In this document: in pieces, positions 20,234-29,521 of the stretch
Position numbering within the stretch: the stretch's first letter is position 1
Layout of the letters: every line of letters starts with the position of its first letter
Source: an uncultured Paracoccaceae bacterium
GTDB taxonomy: Bacteria; Pseudomonadota; Alphaproteobacteria; Rhodobacterales; Rhodobacteraceae
Direction of reading: 5' to 3'
DNA length: 64,000 bases
Assembly: GCA_938002605.1 (NCBI GenBank)
Contig: CALLAF010000006.1
Coordinates: forward strand, 1 to 64,000
Notes under the pieces: model-generated
The model's database searches: none
The model's input: only the letters and a program-made list of their open reading frames with translations
What the model was told of the DNA's origin: nothing
Translations under genes and position numbers: made by a program

Positions 20234-20359
20234 GAAATTGTCCCCAGTGTTGATATTTTGAATTGATCGACGCCGCGCATTTTCGCCGCGTTGCTGCACG
20301 TTAACGGGGGATATTGTGGCTCGTAAAGAAAAAACACTACATGCGGCAATCTTTCGCCG

Positions 20360-21130
20360 TCAGCGACACAGCCCCCAACCCCGCGATTGTAGATGAAAAT
20401 GGTCCGCATGAAGCCTGTTGTACTCTGGCGAGAGCGTGAGCTTGAAAAAGCTGCAAGCACCATCCCGCGCGGCCCGAAGAAACTGTGCTTGGGCTGTGTT
20501 CCCATCCCAATCACGGATCAAAGATATCCGTTCCCCGTTTGCAAATTGAAATCCACTGATATCAATCGCCTCGGCGGTGGCGTGGGTGCTCATGCTTGTG
20601 CTGGAGCCTGCAATTGTCCGTATCGCACGGCAGTTGTAGCTACCGATCTGGTTTATCGCCTGCACCGAACTGCCCATGATCCGCTGCGCGGCGGGTTGCA
20701 AACTATGGTGTTCCCACATCGCCATTCGCAGTGCGATTGCACACCTTGTTTCGACCTCGGCCATTTTGGCCTGCCCAACCGCGGATAACGATACCCGATC
20801 TTGGATATGACACTGATCGGAAATCATCATGTCGCTCATCGGCGTAAATGACGCATACCCATCTAGTACTGCAAGGCATAGCGCCGGATCTTCGGATGCG
20901 CGCGATAGTTTCCATGGCGTCAGTGGCGTTATCGCATCATCAATGCGCAGCGGCTGCACCGGGTTCCAACCCCGTGGCAGCGGCGTTTCAGGATGAACAA
21001 CTACCCCATAGCCGCCCGCTAACAGCGTCATCGCAAAGAAAAACGCGACCACCCCACGCAAAATGGGATGGTCGCGTTTTTGGCTTTTTTCTGCGGCTTT
21101 GGCCTTCGCCTGACGAATGCTGTGCCGCAT
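20360..21130 (-). CDS. Extensin-like family protein (putative peptidoglycan-associated M15-like fold)
   Basis: 256 residues with one N-terminal membrane anchor (ILRGVVAFFFAMTLLAGGYGVVV). The periplasmic part has CLAVLDGYASF, CHIQDRVSL, a CAIALRMAMWEH stretch, YNCRAIRTIAGSSTSMSTHATAEAIDISGF and LSPEYNRLHADHFHLQ. The STHATAEAIDI and HADHFH segments recall the metal-binding residues of the peptidase M15-like fold used in extensin-like C-terminal domains. A cell-wall role is likely but not proven. It starts six bases after ahcY and may be read through from it; the ribosome site is weak. Confidence 0.82.
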   Translation of the reverse strand: MRHSIRQAKAKAAEKSQKRDHPILRGVVAFFFAMTLLAGGYGVVVHPETPLPRGWNPVQPLRIDDAITPLTPWKLSRASEDPALCLAVLDGYASFTPMSDMMISDQCHIQDRVSLSAVGQAKMAEVETRCAIALRMAMWEHHSLQPAAQRIMGSSVQAINQIGSYNCRAIRTIAGSSTSMSTHATAEAIDISGFQFANGERISLIRDWDGNTAQAQFLRAARDGACSFFKLTLSPEYNRLHADHFHLQSRGWGLCR

Positions 21131-21136
21131 GATCGC

Positions 21137-22528
21137 TTAGTAGCGGTAGTGTTCAGGCTTGAACGGACCTTCGACAGTGACGCCAATGTAATCCGCTTGC
21201 TCTTTACGAAGCGTCGACAGCTTCACGCCAATCCGATCAAGGTGCAAACGCGCAACTTTTTCGTCCAAATGCTTTGGCAGGATAAAGACACCTGGCGCAT
21301 ATTCGTCGCCTTTGGTCCAGATTTCGATCTGCGCAAGAACTTGGTTGGTAAAGGATGCGGACATTACAAACGACGGGTGACCTGTCGCATTGCCAAGGTT
21401 CAGCAAGCGACCCTCAGAAAGCAATATCAACCGGCTGCCCGATGGCATCTCGATCATGTCGACCTGTTCTTTGATGTTGGTCCATTTGTGGTTTTTCAGC
21501 GCAGCGACCTGAATTTCATTGTCAAAGTGGCCGATGTTCCCAACGATCGCCATATCCTTCATCTCGCGCATATGCTCGATCCGGATGACGTCTTTGTTGC
21601 CCGTGGTCGTGATGAACACGTCGGCGCTATCAACGACGTCTTCAAGCACTACAACTTCGAACCCGTCCATCGCGGCCTGCAGCGCGCAAATTGGGTCGAC
21701 TTCAGTCACTTTCACACGCGCACCTGCGCCCGACAGAGATGCAGCAGAGCCTTTGCCAACGTCGCCATAACCACAGACAACCGCGACCTTACCCGCCAGC
21801 ATCGTGTCGGTCGCGCGGCGAATACCGTCGACCAGCGATTCCTTGCAGCCGTATTTGTTGTCGAACTTCGACTTGGTCACCGAATCGTTCACGTTGATCG
21901 CAGGGAACGGCAATTGGCCTTTCTTGTGCAGATCATAGAGGCGGTGAACGCCAGTTGTTGTTTCTTCAGATACACCTTTAATCGCATCGCGGGTTTTAGT
22001 GAACCAGCCCGGTGTTTCGGCCATACGTTTTTTAATTTGCGCAAAAATCGCTTCTTCTTCCTCAGAAGTTGGCACGGAAAGCACATCTTCGCCAGCTTCG
22101 GCGCGTGCACCCAGTAGGATGTACAACGTCGCATCGCCACCGTCATCCAAGATCATGTTCGCCCCTTCTGGGAACTGGAACGACCGATCAAGATAATCCC
22201 AATGTTCAACCAACGACTGACCTTTGATTGCAAAAACAGGCGTGCCACCTGCTGCAATCGCAGCGGCGGCGTGATCTTGGGTTGAAAATATATTGCAAGA
22301 TGCCCAACGCACATCCGCGCCCAATGCGACCAAAGTTTCGATCAACACAGCGGTTTGGATCGTCATGTGTAGTGACCCGACAATACGCGCCCCAGCAAGC
22401 GGTTTGCTATCACCATATTCAGCCCGCAGTGCCATCAGCCCCGGCATTTCAGTTTCAGCAATATCCAGTTCTTTGCGGCCAAAGGCAGCGAGGTCGATAT
22501 CTTTTACGACGTAATCTTGCGACATCAT
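21137..22528 (-). CDS. ahcY: Adenosylhomocysteinase
   Basis: 463 residues. It hydrolyses S-adenosylhomocysteine to adenosine and homocysteine, keeping methylation reactions going. It shows [25 protein letters not shown], the catalytic [21 protein letters not shown], the NAD-binding [13 protein letters not shown], and the C-terminal [30 protein letters not shown] ending in KPEHYRY. GGAG lies upstream of two adjacent ATGs. No recognisable SAH riboswitch was identified in the 107 bases between it and the divergent HD gene. Confidence 0.97.
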   Translation of the reverse strand: MMSQDYVVKDIDLAAFGRKELDIAETEMPGLMALRAEYGDSKPLAGARIVGSLHMTIQTAVLIETLVALGADVRWASCNIFSTQDHAAAAIAAGGTPVFAIKGQSLVEHWDYLDRSFQFPEGANMILDDGGDATLYILLGARAEAGEDVLSVPTSEEEEAIFAQIKKRMAETPGWFTKTRDAIKGVSEETTTGVHRLYDLHKKGQLPFPAINVNDSVTKSKFDNKYGCKESLVDGIRRATDTMLAGKVAVVCGYGDVGKGSAASLSGAGARVKVTEVDPICALQAAMDGFEVVVLEDVVDSADVFITTTGNKDVIRIEHMREMKDMAIVGNIGHFDNEIQVAALKNHKWTNIKEQVDMIEMPSGSRLILLSEGRLLNLGNATGHPSFVMSASFTNQVLAQIEIWTKGDEYAPGVFILPKHLDEKVARLHLDRIGVKLSTLRKEQADYIGVTVEGPFKPEHYRY

Positions 22529-22635
22529 TCATTCTCCTAGAAAGGTTGCGCGCCAATACCATTGCAAACGGCTTGCCACAATCCAAACCCGCGTATTATC
22601 CAGATCATTCAATATTAGATTAAGGCAGAATCATT

Positions 22636-23226
22636 ATGAAGCAACCACGCGCGTGGCAACGGATGCTTTCGGGGCGCAGGCTAGACCTGCTAGACCCAAC
22701 CCCGGTCGACATCGAAATCGCTGATATCGCGCATGGCTTAGCTTTTGTTGCCCGTTGGAACGGGCAGACGCGGGGTGATTTTGCTTATTCTGTGGCCGAG
22801 CATTCGCTGCTTGTGACTGATATCTTTACAAAACAGCAGCCCAGCGCCCCAGTGAAATGGCAACTGGCCGCGCTTTTGCATGACGCGCCTGAATATGTGA
22901 TCGGCGATATGATTAGCCCGGTCAAAGCGGCTGTCGGCCCTGATTACGGTGCATTGGATGATCGGCTGACGACCGCTATCCACATTCGCTTTGGGTTGCC
23001 CGCGCAAATTCCCATCGCGATCAAGCGCCAAATCAAAAAGGCCGACAAGCTATCAGCTTGGCTTGAGGCTGTGCAGATCGCAGGCTTCACGGAAGTCGAG
23101 GCAAACAAGCTTTTCGGCAAGCAAGACCCGGCCCTGACCAAGCAATTTTCAATTCATTTGCGACCCCCGATGGAAGTCCGTGATGATTTCACAAACCGGC
23201 ACAAAACACTGATGGATGCGCTATGA
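22636..23226 (+). CDS. HD-domain phosphohydrolase
   Basis: 196 residues. Metal-binding residues of the HD fold are visible: AEHSLLVTDIF, the HD pair in LLHDAPEYVIGDM, and a later Asp in KKADKLSAW. The N-terminal WQRMLSGRRLDLLDP and IEIADIAHGLAFVARWNG match a common proteobacterial subfamily near YfbR-type nucleotidases. The substrate is unknown. It overlaps the acetyltransferase gene as ATGA. Confidence 0.85.
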   Translation: MKQPRAWQRMLSGRRLDLLDPTPVDIEIADIAHGLAFVARWNGQTRGDFAYSVAEHSLLVTDIFTKQQPSAPVKWQLAALLHDAPEYVIGDMISPVKAAVGPDYGALDDRLTTAIHIRFGLPAQIPIAIKRQIKKADKLSAWLEAVQIAGFTEVEANKLFGKQDPALTKQFSIHLRPPMEVRDDFTNRHKTLMDAL

Positions 23227-23714
23227 TCGTTCGCCCTGCAACACCACATGACGCCGCTGATATGGTCGCACTGCTTAACGCGATTATCGCCCTCGGCGGG
23301 TCAACGGCACATGAAACGCCGTTTACCGAAGACACGATGCTGTCTCATTATATCGCCCCATCCGCATTAGTTTGTTGTCACGTCGCTGAAAACGCAGGCA
23401 AGGTCGTTGGGTTTCAATGGCTTGGGTGGCCCCGCAATCCCGATGATCCGATGCCAAAAGGGTGGGCCGTTATCGCCAGTTTTGTCGCGCCAAAGGCGGC
23501 AGGCAAAGGTGTTGGACAGGGGTTGTTCGCTGCCACAAAATCTGCGGCGCGAACGGCGGGTGTTTCGGTTATCGACGCAACGATCCGTGCCGATAACGTC
23601 GCCGGATTGCGCTATTACGGCGGGCTTGGGTTCCAAGATTATGATCGATTAATCGATATCCCGCTGCGCGACGGCACGAAAGTAGATCGAATCCGTAAGC
23701 GGTTTGATCTTTAA
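23223..23714 (+). CDS. GNAT family N-acetyltransferase
   Basis: 163 residues. The GNAT fold is visible: the start IVRPATPHDAADMVALLNAII, the beta strands WAVIASFVAPKAAGKGVGQGLFAATKSAAR carrying the acetyl-CoA loop (KAAGKGVGQ), and a final ADNVAGLRYYGGLGFQDYDRL. It resembles phosphinothricin-acetyltransferase-like members, but the substrate cannot be told. It is coupled to the HD gene by a 4-base overlap, and its TAA is shared with the convergent wza-type gene in a TTAA. Confidence 0.88.
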   Translation: MIVRPATPHDAADMVALLNAIIALGGSTAHETPFTEDTMLSHYIAPSALVCCHVAENAGKVVGFQWLGWPRNPDDPMPKGWAVIASFVAPKAAGKGVGQGLFAATKSAARTAGVSVIDATIRADNVAGLRYYGGLGFQDYDRLIDIPLRDGTKVDRIRKRFDL

Positions 23715-25060
23715 TTCGCAGCGAGTGCCGCACCACTGGTGATCAATGATGGGACCATCTGCTGCACAACGCGGTGCCACCGCGTAACCGGTTGCTCAGC
23801 GATAAAGATGATATCGTTGGGGCGGAGGTTCATCTGCGTCGCCAAGACCAGATTGGCGACATTGCGTGCATCAAGCTGCCACGCGGTCACAGCGCCACCT
23901 TCGCCCGCGCGCAGCACGTAGATCTGCGCAGGGTTCGCGGTTTGGCTGGTAAATCCCCCTTCCGAAAACAACGCATCTGCCAATGTCGCTTCACGCCCAA
24001 ACGGCAAGGTAAACCGCCCCGGTGCGAAGACCTCACCCGTTAAATAAACATAATCGCGCGCTACTGCATCAAGCGCCAGTTGGTCCTGAAAATTCGTACG
24101 ACGCACCGCCAATGTTGCGCGGCGCTGATTCAGCTCGGCCGTTAATGCCGCTAATGCTTGCGCCTGTGCTTGATGCCGTGTTTGGGCCAAAAGAATTTGT
24201 TGCTCGAAATAGCGATGCGCCTGATCAAGTGAAAATGCGGTATCAATATAGACACTATCCCCGCCCAAAAGTCGTATTTTGTGAAATTCCGGCATTGTCA
24301 AATATTCGGACAACAGCAGCTGATAAAGCGAGCCATCGCGGTAAATTCTGATCGACACCTCAGCACCTTCAGACGCGGCAATACCGCCAGAGCGCGAAAT
24401 TGCTTCATCCAAATATAGCGGCGTCAGCGTGATCGGAATCGAAACAGGTACCGCAACCGCGCCACCAATCACGACGGATCGCGCATGAAACTCTGCCATT
24501 TCTAAGCTAAATGTCGGATCGATCCGCGCGCTCACAAAGCTCTCAAAAAGGCGGGATTCTGCTTGCGCGAGCGTCAGATCTAGTAGCATCACCCGGCCAA
24601 CAGAGGGAATAGAGATCATCCCATCATCTTGGACCGTATATGTCGCACGCACATCATGCGGAGCCGAAGATGTATCGCGGTTTGTTTCTGGCTGTGTCGT
24701 TAACCTGACGATGTCACCGACGTCAATTTTATAGGGTCCCGGGTCAACCTGTGGCGGGATGCGCGTCGCCAGTTGCCGGGGTTGCGGAGCGTCGCCTAGC
24801 ACCGGCAAAACCCCAATTCCCCGCGCCCCATTGCCATCATGCGCCGCGATTTGCTGTGTAAATGCCGCCGGAATAGCGCGTGGGCTATAGGGTGACTGAT
24901 TGGCCGTTGCAATGGCCTGCGCCGTCAATGGCACAACCGTAACTATCCCGTCGTCCGCTTGGACCTTGGGCGATACATATGCGGCTCCGCATCCCTGCAA
25001 AACAACGACCGCGATCAGCATTAACCACAGGCGCACATAGTGAATGGCTTGACCAAGCAA
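23711..25060 (-). CDS. Outer-membrane polysaccharide export lipoprotein (Wza type)
   Basis: About 449 residues. The lipobox LQGC follows a short hydrophobic signal (LWLMLIAVVVLQGC), so the protein is a lipoprotein. The polysaccharide export domain starts at GPYKIDVGDIVRLTTQPE and continues with YTVQDDGMISIPSVGRVML, and SLBB-like repeats follow (IGGAVAVPVSIPITLTPLYLDEAISRSGG; YLTGEVFAPGRFTLPFGREATLADALFSEGG). It should form the outer-membrane exit for a capsule or EPS. The start is uncertain: TTG at 25060, or a GTG at 25036 that gives a neater signal peptide. No other export gene is adjacent. Confidence 0.87.
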   Translation of the reverse strand: MLGQAIHYVRLWLMLIAVVVLQGCGAAYVSPKVQADDGIVTVVPLTAQAIATANQSPYSPRAIPAAFTQQIAAHDGNGARGIGVLPVLGDAPQPRQLATRIPPQVDPGPYKIDVGDIVRLTTQPETNRDTSSAPHDVRATYTVQDDGMISIPSVGRVMLLDLTLAQAESRLFESFVSARIDPTFSLEMAEFHARSVVIGGAVAVPVSIPITLTPLYLDEAISRSGGIAASEGAEVSIRIYRDGSLYQLLLSEYLTMPEFHKIRLLGGDSVYIDTAFSLDQAHRYFEQQILLAQTRHQAQAQALAALTAELNQRRATLAVRRTNFQDQLALDAVARDYVYLTGEVFAPGRFTLPFGREATLADALFSEGGFTSQTANPAQIYVLRAGEGGAVTAWQLDARNVANLVLATQMNLRPNDIIFIAEQPVTRWHRVVQQMVPSLITSGAALAAN

Positions 25061-25112
25061 AATGAAATTATTCCTACCAACATCCCCAACGCCCAGGATG
25101 CGCCAAGAGTGG

Positions 25113-25127
25113 TTAATGATTACTTAA
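25113..25127. promoter_or_regulatory. CtrA-type box (TTAA-N7-TTAA)
   Basis: TTAA-TGATTAC-TTAA has the exact spacing of the CtrA recognition site. It lies between the divergent wza-type and GGDEF-EAL genes, about 55-70 bases from each start. CtrA links cell cycle, motility and c-di-GMP in Rhodobacterales. The final C of the strong consensus is absent. Confidence 0.5.
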
Positions 25128-25181
25128 TAGGAGGAGTTCGCAGGCACCTAACCTTACCTTAAGCAATCCAGTTCAACCTGC

Positions 25182-27254
25182 ATGGCCAAACCCCATAGGA
25201 TTCGGTTGATGCAATTTTTGCGACCCTTTGCGTATCGCGCCCGAAAAATATTCACCCTGCGCCGTCCAGAACGGCTCTGGATTCATTCGTGTGCGGCGCT
25301 ACTCATCATCTTGGCCTTGTTGGGCACGACCCAATATATCAACCGCACCATCATTGAGCGGCAGCTCATCGCGGAAACCGGGATCAAGGCCTCGCAATCG
25401 CAAATCACCTACGCGCATGAAGTATTGTTAATCGCAGAACGCATGACCTCTGGTCGCGTCAGCTCTGCTGCGCCGATTGAAAAGGCGATCAAACAGTTTG
25501 AACGCAGCTACGCAACGACCGTTTTTGGGGGGCTTTGGTCAGGCCAGCAACGCACACACTACTTTGATTCAGCTGAACCGCTGCACGCTCTCATCGCCGA
25601 ATTTATCGAGATTTCATCGAGATTTAGTTCGGCGACCCCGGCGCAATATGGCGGGTTAATGCGACAACTCGATGATCTGTACACTCACCGCGGTTTGGGA
25701 AATAGGCTCGATTCCGCGGCCGCACTGATGGAGCAAGAGGCACATGCAGATGCCATTCGCCTCTCTAAATGGCAACGTCGCGTGCTGATAGTTTCAGCGC
25801 TTGCACTACTTGCTGAAGCGATCTTTATATTCGTGCCCACACATCTCGCTGTGCAATCCACGATAAAGAAACTACACAGGCAAACAAAGTCACTCCGCGA
25901 TTCACAAAGTGAACTGCGGCAAATGAACCGCAAGCTGAAACATACCGCCCACCAAGATCCGCTCACCGGGTTACCAAACCGTGCACATCTGACAGCCTAT
26001 CTTGGGCGCATGAACAAAGAAGAAAAAAGCACCGGCCTTTCTGTGCTATTTGTGGGGCTAGATAATTTTAAGGCTGTCAACAATTCAGCTGGGCATGATT
26101 TTGGAGATGAATTGCTTATCATTGTCGGGCGCGCGCTGCAAAGTTGCGTTGACGACGACAATATCGTCGCGCGTGTTGGCGGGGACGAATTTGTACTTGT
26201 CACCCATGAGCCCGCGCATGTGATGATCGACAGGGTGCGGGCATTGTTCGCGGATCCATTCGAGGTAAAGGGTCGCCGCATTCCGATTCATGCAAGCATC
26301 GGCTACCTAAAGCTTGCCACAAATACGGAAGACCCGATCAACACAATTGCAGATGCGTCGATTGCAATTCAAACAGCGAAAAATTCAGGTGAAAACAAAA
26401 CACTGCAGTTTGAAAAATCACTTCGGGACGATGTCGAACGCATGCGCGCCTTACAAGCTGAACTTGCGGATGCAATCAAACAAGGTGAAATCGAACCTTG
26501 GTTTCAGCCACAGGTCCGGCTGTCAGACGGGCACTTGCATGGTGCCGAGGTTCTGGCACGGTGGCGCCACCCAACGCGTGGATTACTCACCCCTGATGGT
26601 TTCATTCCTGCAGCAGAACGCGCAGGGCTCGTCATCGACATGGATCACAGTATTTGGCGCGCCGCGATGGCGCATGCGGTGTTGTGGCGAAAAGAAAACC
26701 TTTGGCATCCCTGTATTTCGTTAAACGCCGCACCTGAAACAATCTCCGATCCGCATCTCATTGAACGGCTTTTGTTAGAGCTGCAGCGCTCGGGGCTTGG
26801 GGTCGATCAGATTATTGTCGAGGTGCTTGAAACCACGCTTATCAACGGCGCGGATGACATGGCCGCAATCAACATCGATAGCCTTTCTGAATGTGGCATC
26901 AGCCTAGAACTCGATGATTTTGGGACAGGCTATGCCTCGCTCGCGAAACTCACACAATTGCCACTTGATGGGATTAAGCTGGATCGCTCGTTAGTAGCCC
27001 CGCTTCCGGACACAAAGGCCGATAGTATCGTGCGCGCAATCCTTGCTTTGGCCTCAGAACTTGGGCTGCAAGTCATCGCAGAGGGCGTCGAGGAAGACAT
27101 CCAAGCCACGCATCTTAACGAACGCGGATGCGCAGTTGCTCAAGGGTACGGATATGCGAAACCCATGCCGGCCGAAGAATTCCGTGTTTGGCTCAAATCC
27201 CATGCAAATGCCCCGCTACATATCGCGCCACGCGTCGCGCAAATGATCCAGTAG
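25182..27254 (+). CDS. Membrane GGDEF-EAL c-di-GMP turnover protein
   Basis: 690 residues. Two membrane helices (about 33-54 and 204-224) frame a periplasmic sensor region. The GGDEF domain is intact at residues 333-337 (RVGGDEF), with DNFKAVNNSAGHDFGDELL before it. The usual inhibitory RxxD is replaced by DDDN, so feedback control may be missing. In the EAL domain the signature reads E456-V457-L458 (AEVLARW), while DDFGTGYASL, GIKLDRSLV and AEGVEE are normal. It probably makes or breaks c-di-GMP or both; which activity dominates is not clear. It diverges from the polysaccharide export gene. Confidence 0.92.
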   Translation: MAKPHRIRLMQFLRPFAYRARKIFTLRRPERLWIHSCAALLIILALLGTTQYINRTIIERQLIAETGIKASQSQITYAHEVLLIAERMTSGRVSSAAPIEKAIKQFERSYATTVFGGLWSGQQRTHYFDSAEPLHALIAEFIEISSRFSSATPAQYGGLMRQLDDLYTHRGLGNRLDSAAALMEQEAHADAIRLSKWQRRVLIVSALALLAEAIFIFVPTHLAVQSTIKKLHRQTKSLRDSQSELRQMNRKLKHTAHQDPLTGLPNRAHLTAYLGRMNKEEKSTGLSVLFVGLDNFKAVNNSAGHDFGDELLIIVGRALQSCVDDDNIVARVGGDEFVLVTHEPAHVMIDRVRALFADPFEVKGRRIPIHASIGYLKLATNTEDPINTIADASIAIQTAKNSGENKTLQFEKSLRDDVERMRALQAELADAIKQGEIEPWFQPQVRLSDGHLHGAEVLARWRHPTRGLLTPDGFIPAAERAGLVIDMDHSIWRAAMAHAVLWRKENLWHPCISLNAAPETISDPHLIERLLLELQRSGLGVDQIIVEVLETTLINGADDMAAINIDSLSECGISLELDDFGTGYASLAKLTQLPLDGIKLDRSLVAPLPDTKADSIVRAILALASELGLQVIAEGVEEDIQATHLNERGCAVAQGYGYAKPMPAEEFRVWLKSHANAPLHIAPRVAQMIQ

Positions 27255-27314
27255 CCTTGAGGAATGATATAGTAGCCTCTATTTGACGAGAAGCATCGCC
27301 AAAAGGATTCCACC

Positions 27315-27926
27315 GTGGCTAACCATCTCTATCGAAATGATCTGCCTGACGGGCTTGACCTTGGGCCAGTCGTCGCGATCGACTGCGAAACCATGGGGCT
27401 CAACCCACATCGCGACCGTCTATGCCTTGTGCAGATGTCCGGAGGTGACGGCGATTGCCATATGGTTCAGATCACAATTGGGCAAACAACCGCCCCAAAT
27501 CTGAGCGCAATGTTGACCAACCATGAAGTGCTTAAGCTGTTTCACTTCGGTCGCTTTGATATAGCGGCACTTTTTCACGCGTTTGGCGCCCTCGCCTCCC
27601 CAGTATATTGCACAAAAATCGCTTCAAAATTGGTACGCACATATACCGAACGCCATGGGTTGCGTAACTTGTTACAAGAAATGGTCGGCGTCGATATTTC
27701 CAAATATCAACAACAAAGCGATTGGGGCGCAGCCGATCTTACGGAGGCGCAGCTAAACTATGCGGCCTCTGACGTCTTGTATTTGCATCAGTTAAAATCG
27801 GCGCTTGATACACGGCTTGCGCGCGAAGACCGCACGCAGATCGCCCAAGCATGTTTTGACTTCCTACCAACACGGGCACAACTTGACCTTGCAGGTTGGC
27901 CCGAAACAGATATTTTCGCGCATTGA
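27315..27926 (+). CDS. rnd: Ribonuclease D (short form)
   Basis: 203 residues from a GTG with AAGGA upstream. The DEDDy exonuclease residues are present: VAIDCETMGL, KLFHFGRFDIAALF, and AASDVLYLHQL. It lacks the HRDC domains of the E. coli enzyme; the catalytic domain alone is common in alphaproteobacteria. It trims 3' ends of structured RNAs. The stop overlaps the kdsD start as TGATG, and it heads the LPS-transport run. Confidence 0.92.
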   Translation: MANHLYRNDLPDGLDLGPVVAIDCETMGLNPHRDRLCLVQMSGGDGDCHMVQITIGQTTAPNLSAMLTNHEVLKLFHFGRFDIAALFHAFGALASPVYCTKIASKLVRTYTERHGLRNLLQEMVGVDISKYQQQSDWGAADLTEAQLNYAASDVLYLHQLKSALDTRLAREDRTQIAQACFDFLPTRAQLDLAGWPETDIFAH

Positions 27927-28894
27927 TGGAAAACACAGAAAAATTTCTCGCCACAGGGCGCCGGGTCATAACCGAAGAGGCCGCAGGTCTTACGCAGCTT
28001 GCAGATGATCTTGGTCGCGGGTTTACCGCGGCGGTTGACCTATTGTTAACCGCAAAGGGCCGCGTGATCGTATCGGGGATGGGCAAATCAGGCCATATCG
28101 CCCGCAAAATCGCAGCGACATTTGCCAGCACCGGCACACCGGCACATTTTGTCCACCCCGCAGAGGCAAGCCACGGCGATCTGGGCATGATGACTGAAGA
28201 TGATGTTGTGCTTGTCTTGTCCAATTCGGGAGAAACACCCGAACTTGCAGATTTGGTGACCTATACACGGCGCTTTGGTATCCCAATGATTGGCATCGCC
28301 AGCCGGGAAGAAAGTACCTTGTTGCAGCAATCTGACGTGCAAATTCTTTTACCCAAATGCGGCGAAGCCTGCGGATCAGGCGTGGTGCCAACCACTTCGA
28401 CGACCATGACCCTTGCGCTGGGTGATGCGCTTGCAGTAGCGCTTATGGAACACCGCAAGTTCACCACTGAAAATTTCCGCAAATTTCATCCCGGCGGTAA
28501 ATTGGGTGCACAATTGGCCAGCGTGTCGGATCTCATGCATGTTGGCGCAACCGTGCCAACGGTATCCGTTGATACGCCGATGACTGAAACATTGCTTGCG
28601 ATCAGCCAAAAGGGCTTTGGCACTGTCGCCGTAGTGGACGAAAATCAGACACTTGTTGGGATCGTGACCGATGGGGATTTGAGGCGGCACATGGACGGTT
28701 TGCTTGATCTTACAGCCAGTGAGGTTATGACCCGAAATCCGGCGACAGTATCAATTCATGCGCTTGCCGCTGAGGCGCTAGCGATCATGAACGATCGTAA
28801 GATTACTTGCCTATTTGCCGCTCACCCAGATTCCCCGCGCAAGCTGGCCGGGGTCTTGCATATCCATGACTGCTTGCGTGCAGGCGTCGTCTAA
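27926..28894 (+). CDS. kdsD: Arabinose-5-phosphate isomerase (KpsF/GutQ type)
   Basis: 322 residues: an SIS sugar-isomerase domain (VIVSGMGKSGHIARKIAATFASTGTPAHFVHPAEASHGDLGM, and SNSGETPE) and two CBS domains (about residues 205-320, SDLMHVGATVPTVSVDTPM and TASEVMTRNPATVSI). It converts ribulose 5-phosphate to arabinose 5-phosphate for KDO synthesis. The ATG at 27926 overlaps the rnd stop; the frame open to 27896 lies within rnd. kdsB, a later KDO enzyme, is at 38220-39020. Confidence 0.94.
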   Translation: MENTEKFLATGRRVITEEAAGLTQLADDLGRGFTAAVDLLLTAKGRVIVSGMGKSGHIARKIAATFASTGTPAHFVHPAEASHGDLGMMTEDDVVLVLSNSGETPELADLVTYTRRFGIPMIGIASREESTLLQQSDVQILLPKCGEACGSGVVPTTSTTMTLALGDALAVALMEHRKFTTENFRKFHPGGKLGAQLASVSDLMHVGATVPTVSVDTPMTETLLAISQKGFGTVAVVDENQTLVGIVTDGDLRRHMDGLLDLTASEVMTRNPATVSIHALAAEALAIMNDRKITCLFAAHPDSPRKLAGVLHIHDCLRAGVV

Positions 28895-28895
28895 A

Positions 28896-29495
28896 ATGGG
28901 CGGACGCGATAACATCTACTCGCAAATCGTTAACCTAGCGAAGATCATTCTACCGATTGGGGCTATCGGGCTTTTGTCGACACTGTTCTTATTTGCGCGC
29001 GCCCCGGGCGAGCCGACGCAGATAGACATGACAGAGGTGACTGAAATCGCCCGCGAACAGCGGCTTTCCGCGCCGCGCTTTTCGGGCGTCACTGACGATG
29101 GAGCGACCCTCACCATTTCAGCACGCGCCGCGCATCCTGACCCGGCAGCCCCCTCTGTTATTCACACCGACGACATGCGCATACAAATGGATAACCCTGA
29201 TGGCAGCAATATTACCATTAGCACCACCAGCGGAGAACTAAATGGACCCGAGAAAACCGCGCGTTTTTTTGGTATTGCCCGTTTGGAAACTTCGTCTGGC
29301 TATGCGATGGAAACCGATGGGATTACCGCAGAACTAGACACCGGGGTGATTACGTCTGATGGTCGTCTTGAGGTCCGCGCTCCCTTGGGTGAATTGACTG
29401 CGGGCAAGGTCACGTTTCAAATGGCCAGCGGCGGTTCGATCCAGCAGATGCTATTCACCAATGGCGTCAAACTGATATACACACCGCAAGAATGA
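28896..29495 (+). CDS. lptC: LPS export ABC transporter periplasmic protein LptC
   Basis: 199 residues with one N-terminal membrane helix (AKIILPIGAIGLLSTLFLFARAP) and a periplasmic beta-jellyroll (FSGVTDDGATLTISARAA, GELNGPEKTARFFGIARLETSSGYAMETDGITAEL). It passes LPS from the LptBFG pump to LptA. The ATG at 28896 comes one base after the kdsD stop, so the frame extending back to 28815 is rejected. lptA and lptB follow. Confidence 0.9.
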   Translation: MGGRDNIYSQIVNLAKIILPIGAIGLLSTLFLFARAPGEPTQIDMTEVTEIAREQRLSAPRFSGVTDDGATLTISARAAHPDPAAPSVIHTDDMRIQMDNPDGSNITISTTSGELNGPEKTARFFGIARLETSSGYAMETDGITAELDTGVITSDGRLEVRAPLGELTAGKVTFQMASGGSIQQMLFTNGVKLIYTPQE

Positions 29496-29521
29496 TGCGT
29501 TCAAAATAGGAAACGAGCCAA

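Noticed and set aside
21068-22117. A 349-codon plus-strand open frame
   Set aside because: It is antisense to ahcY, whose protein is unmistakable; long antisense frames are common in this base composition.
22529-22635. Possible SAH or SAM riboswitch before ahcY
   Set aside because: No arrangement of paired elements matching known SAH/SAM classes could be drawn from the 107 bases.
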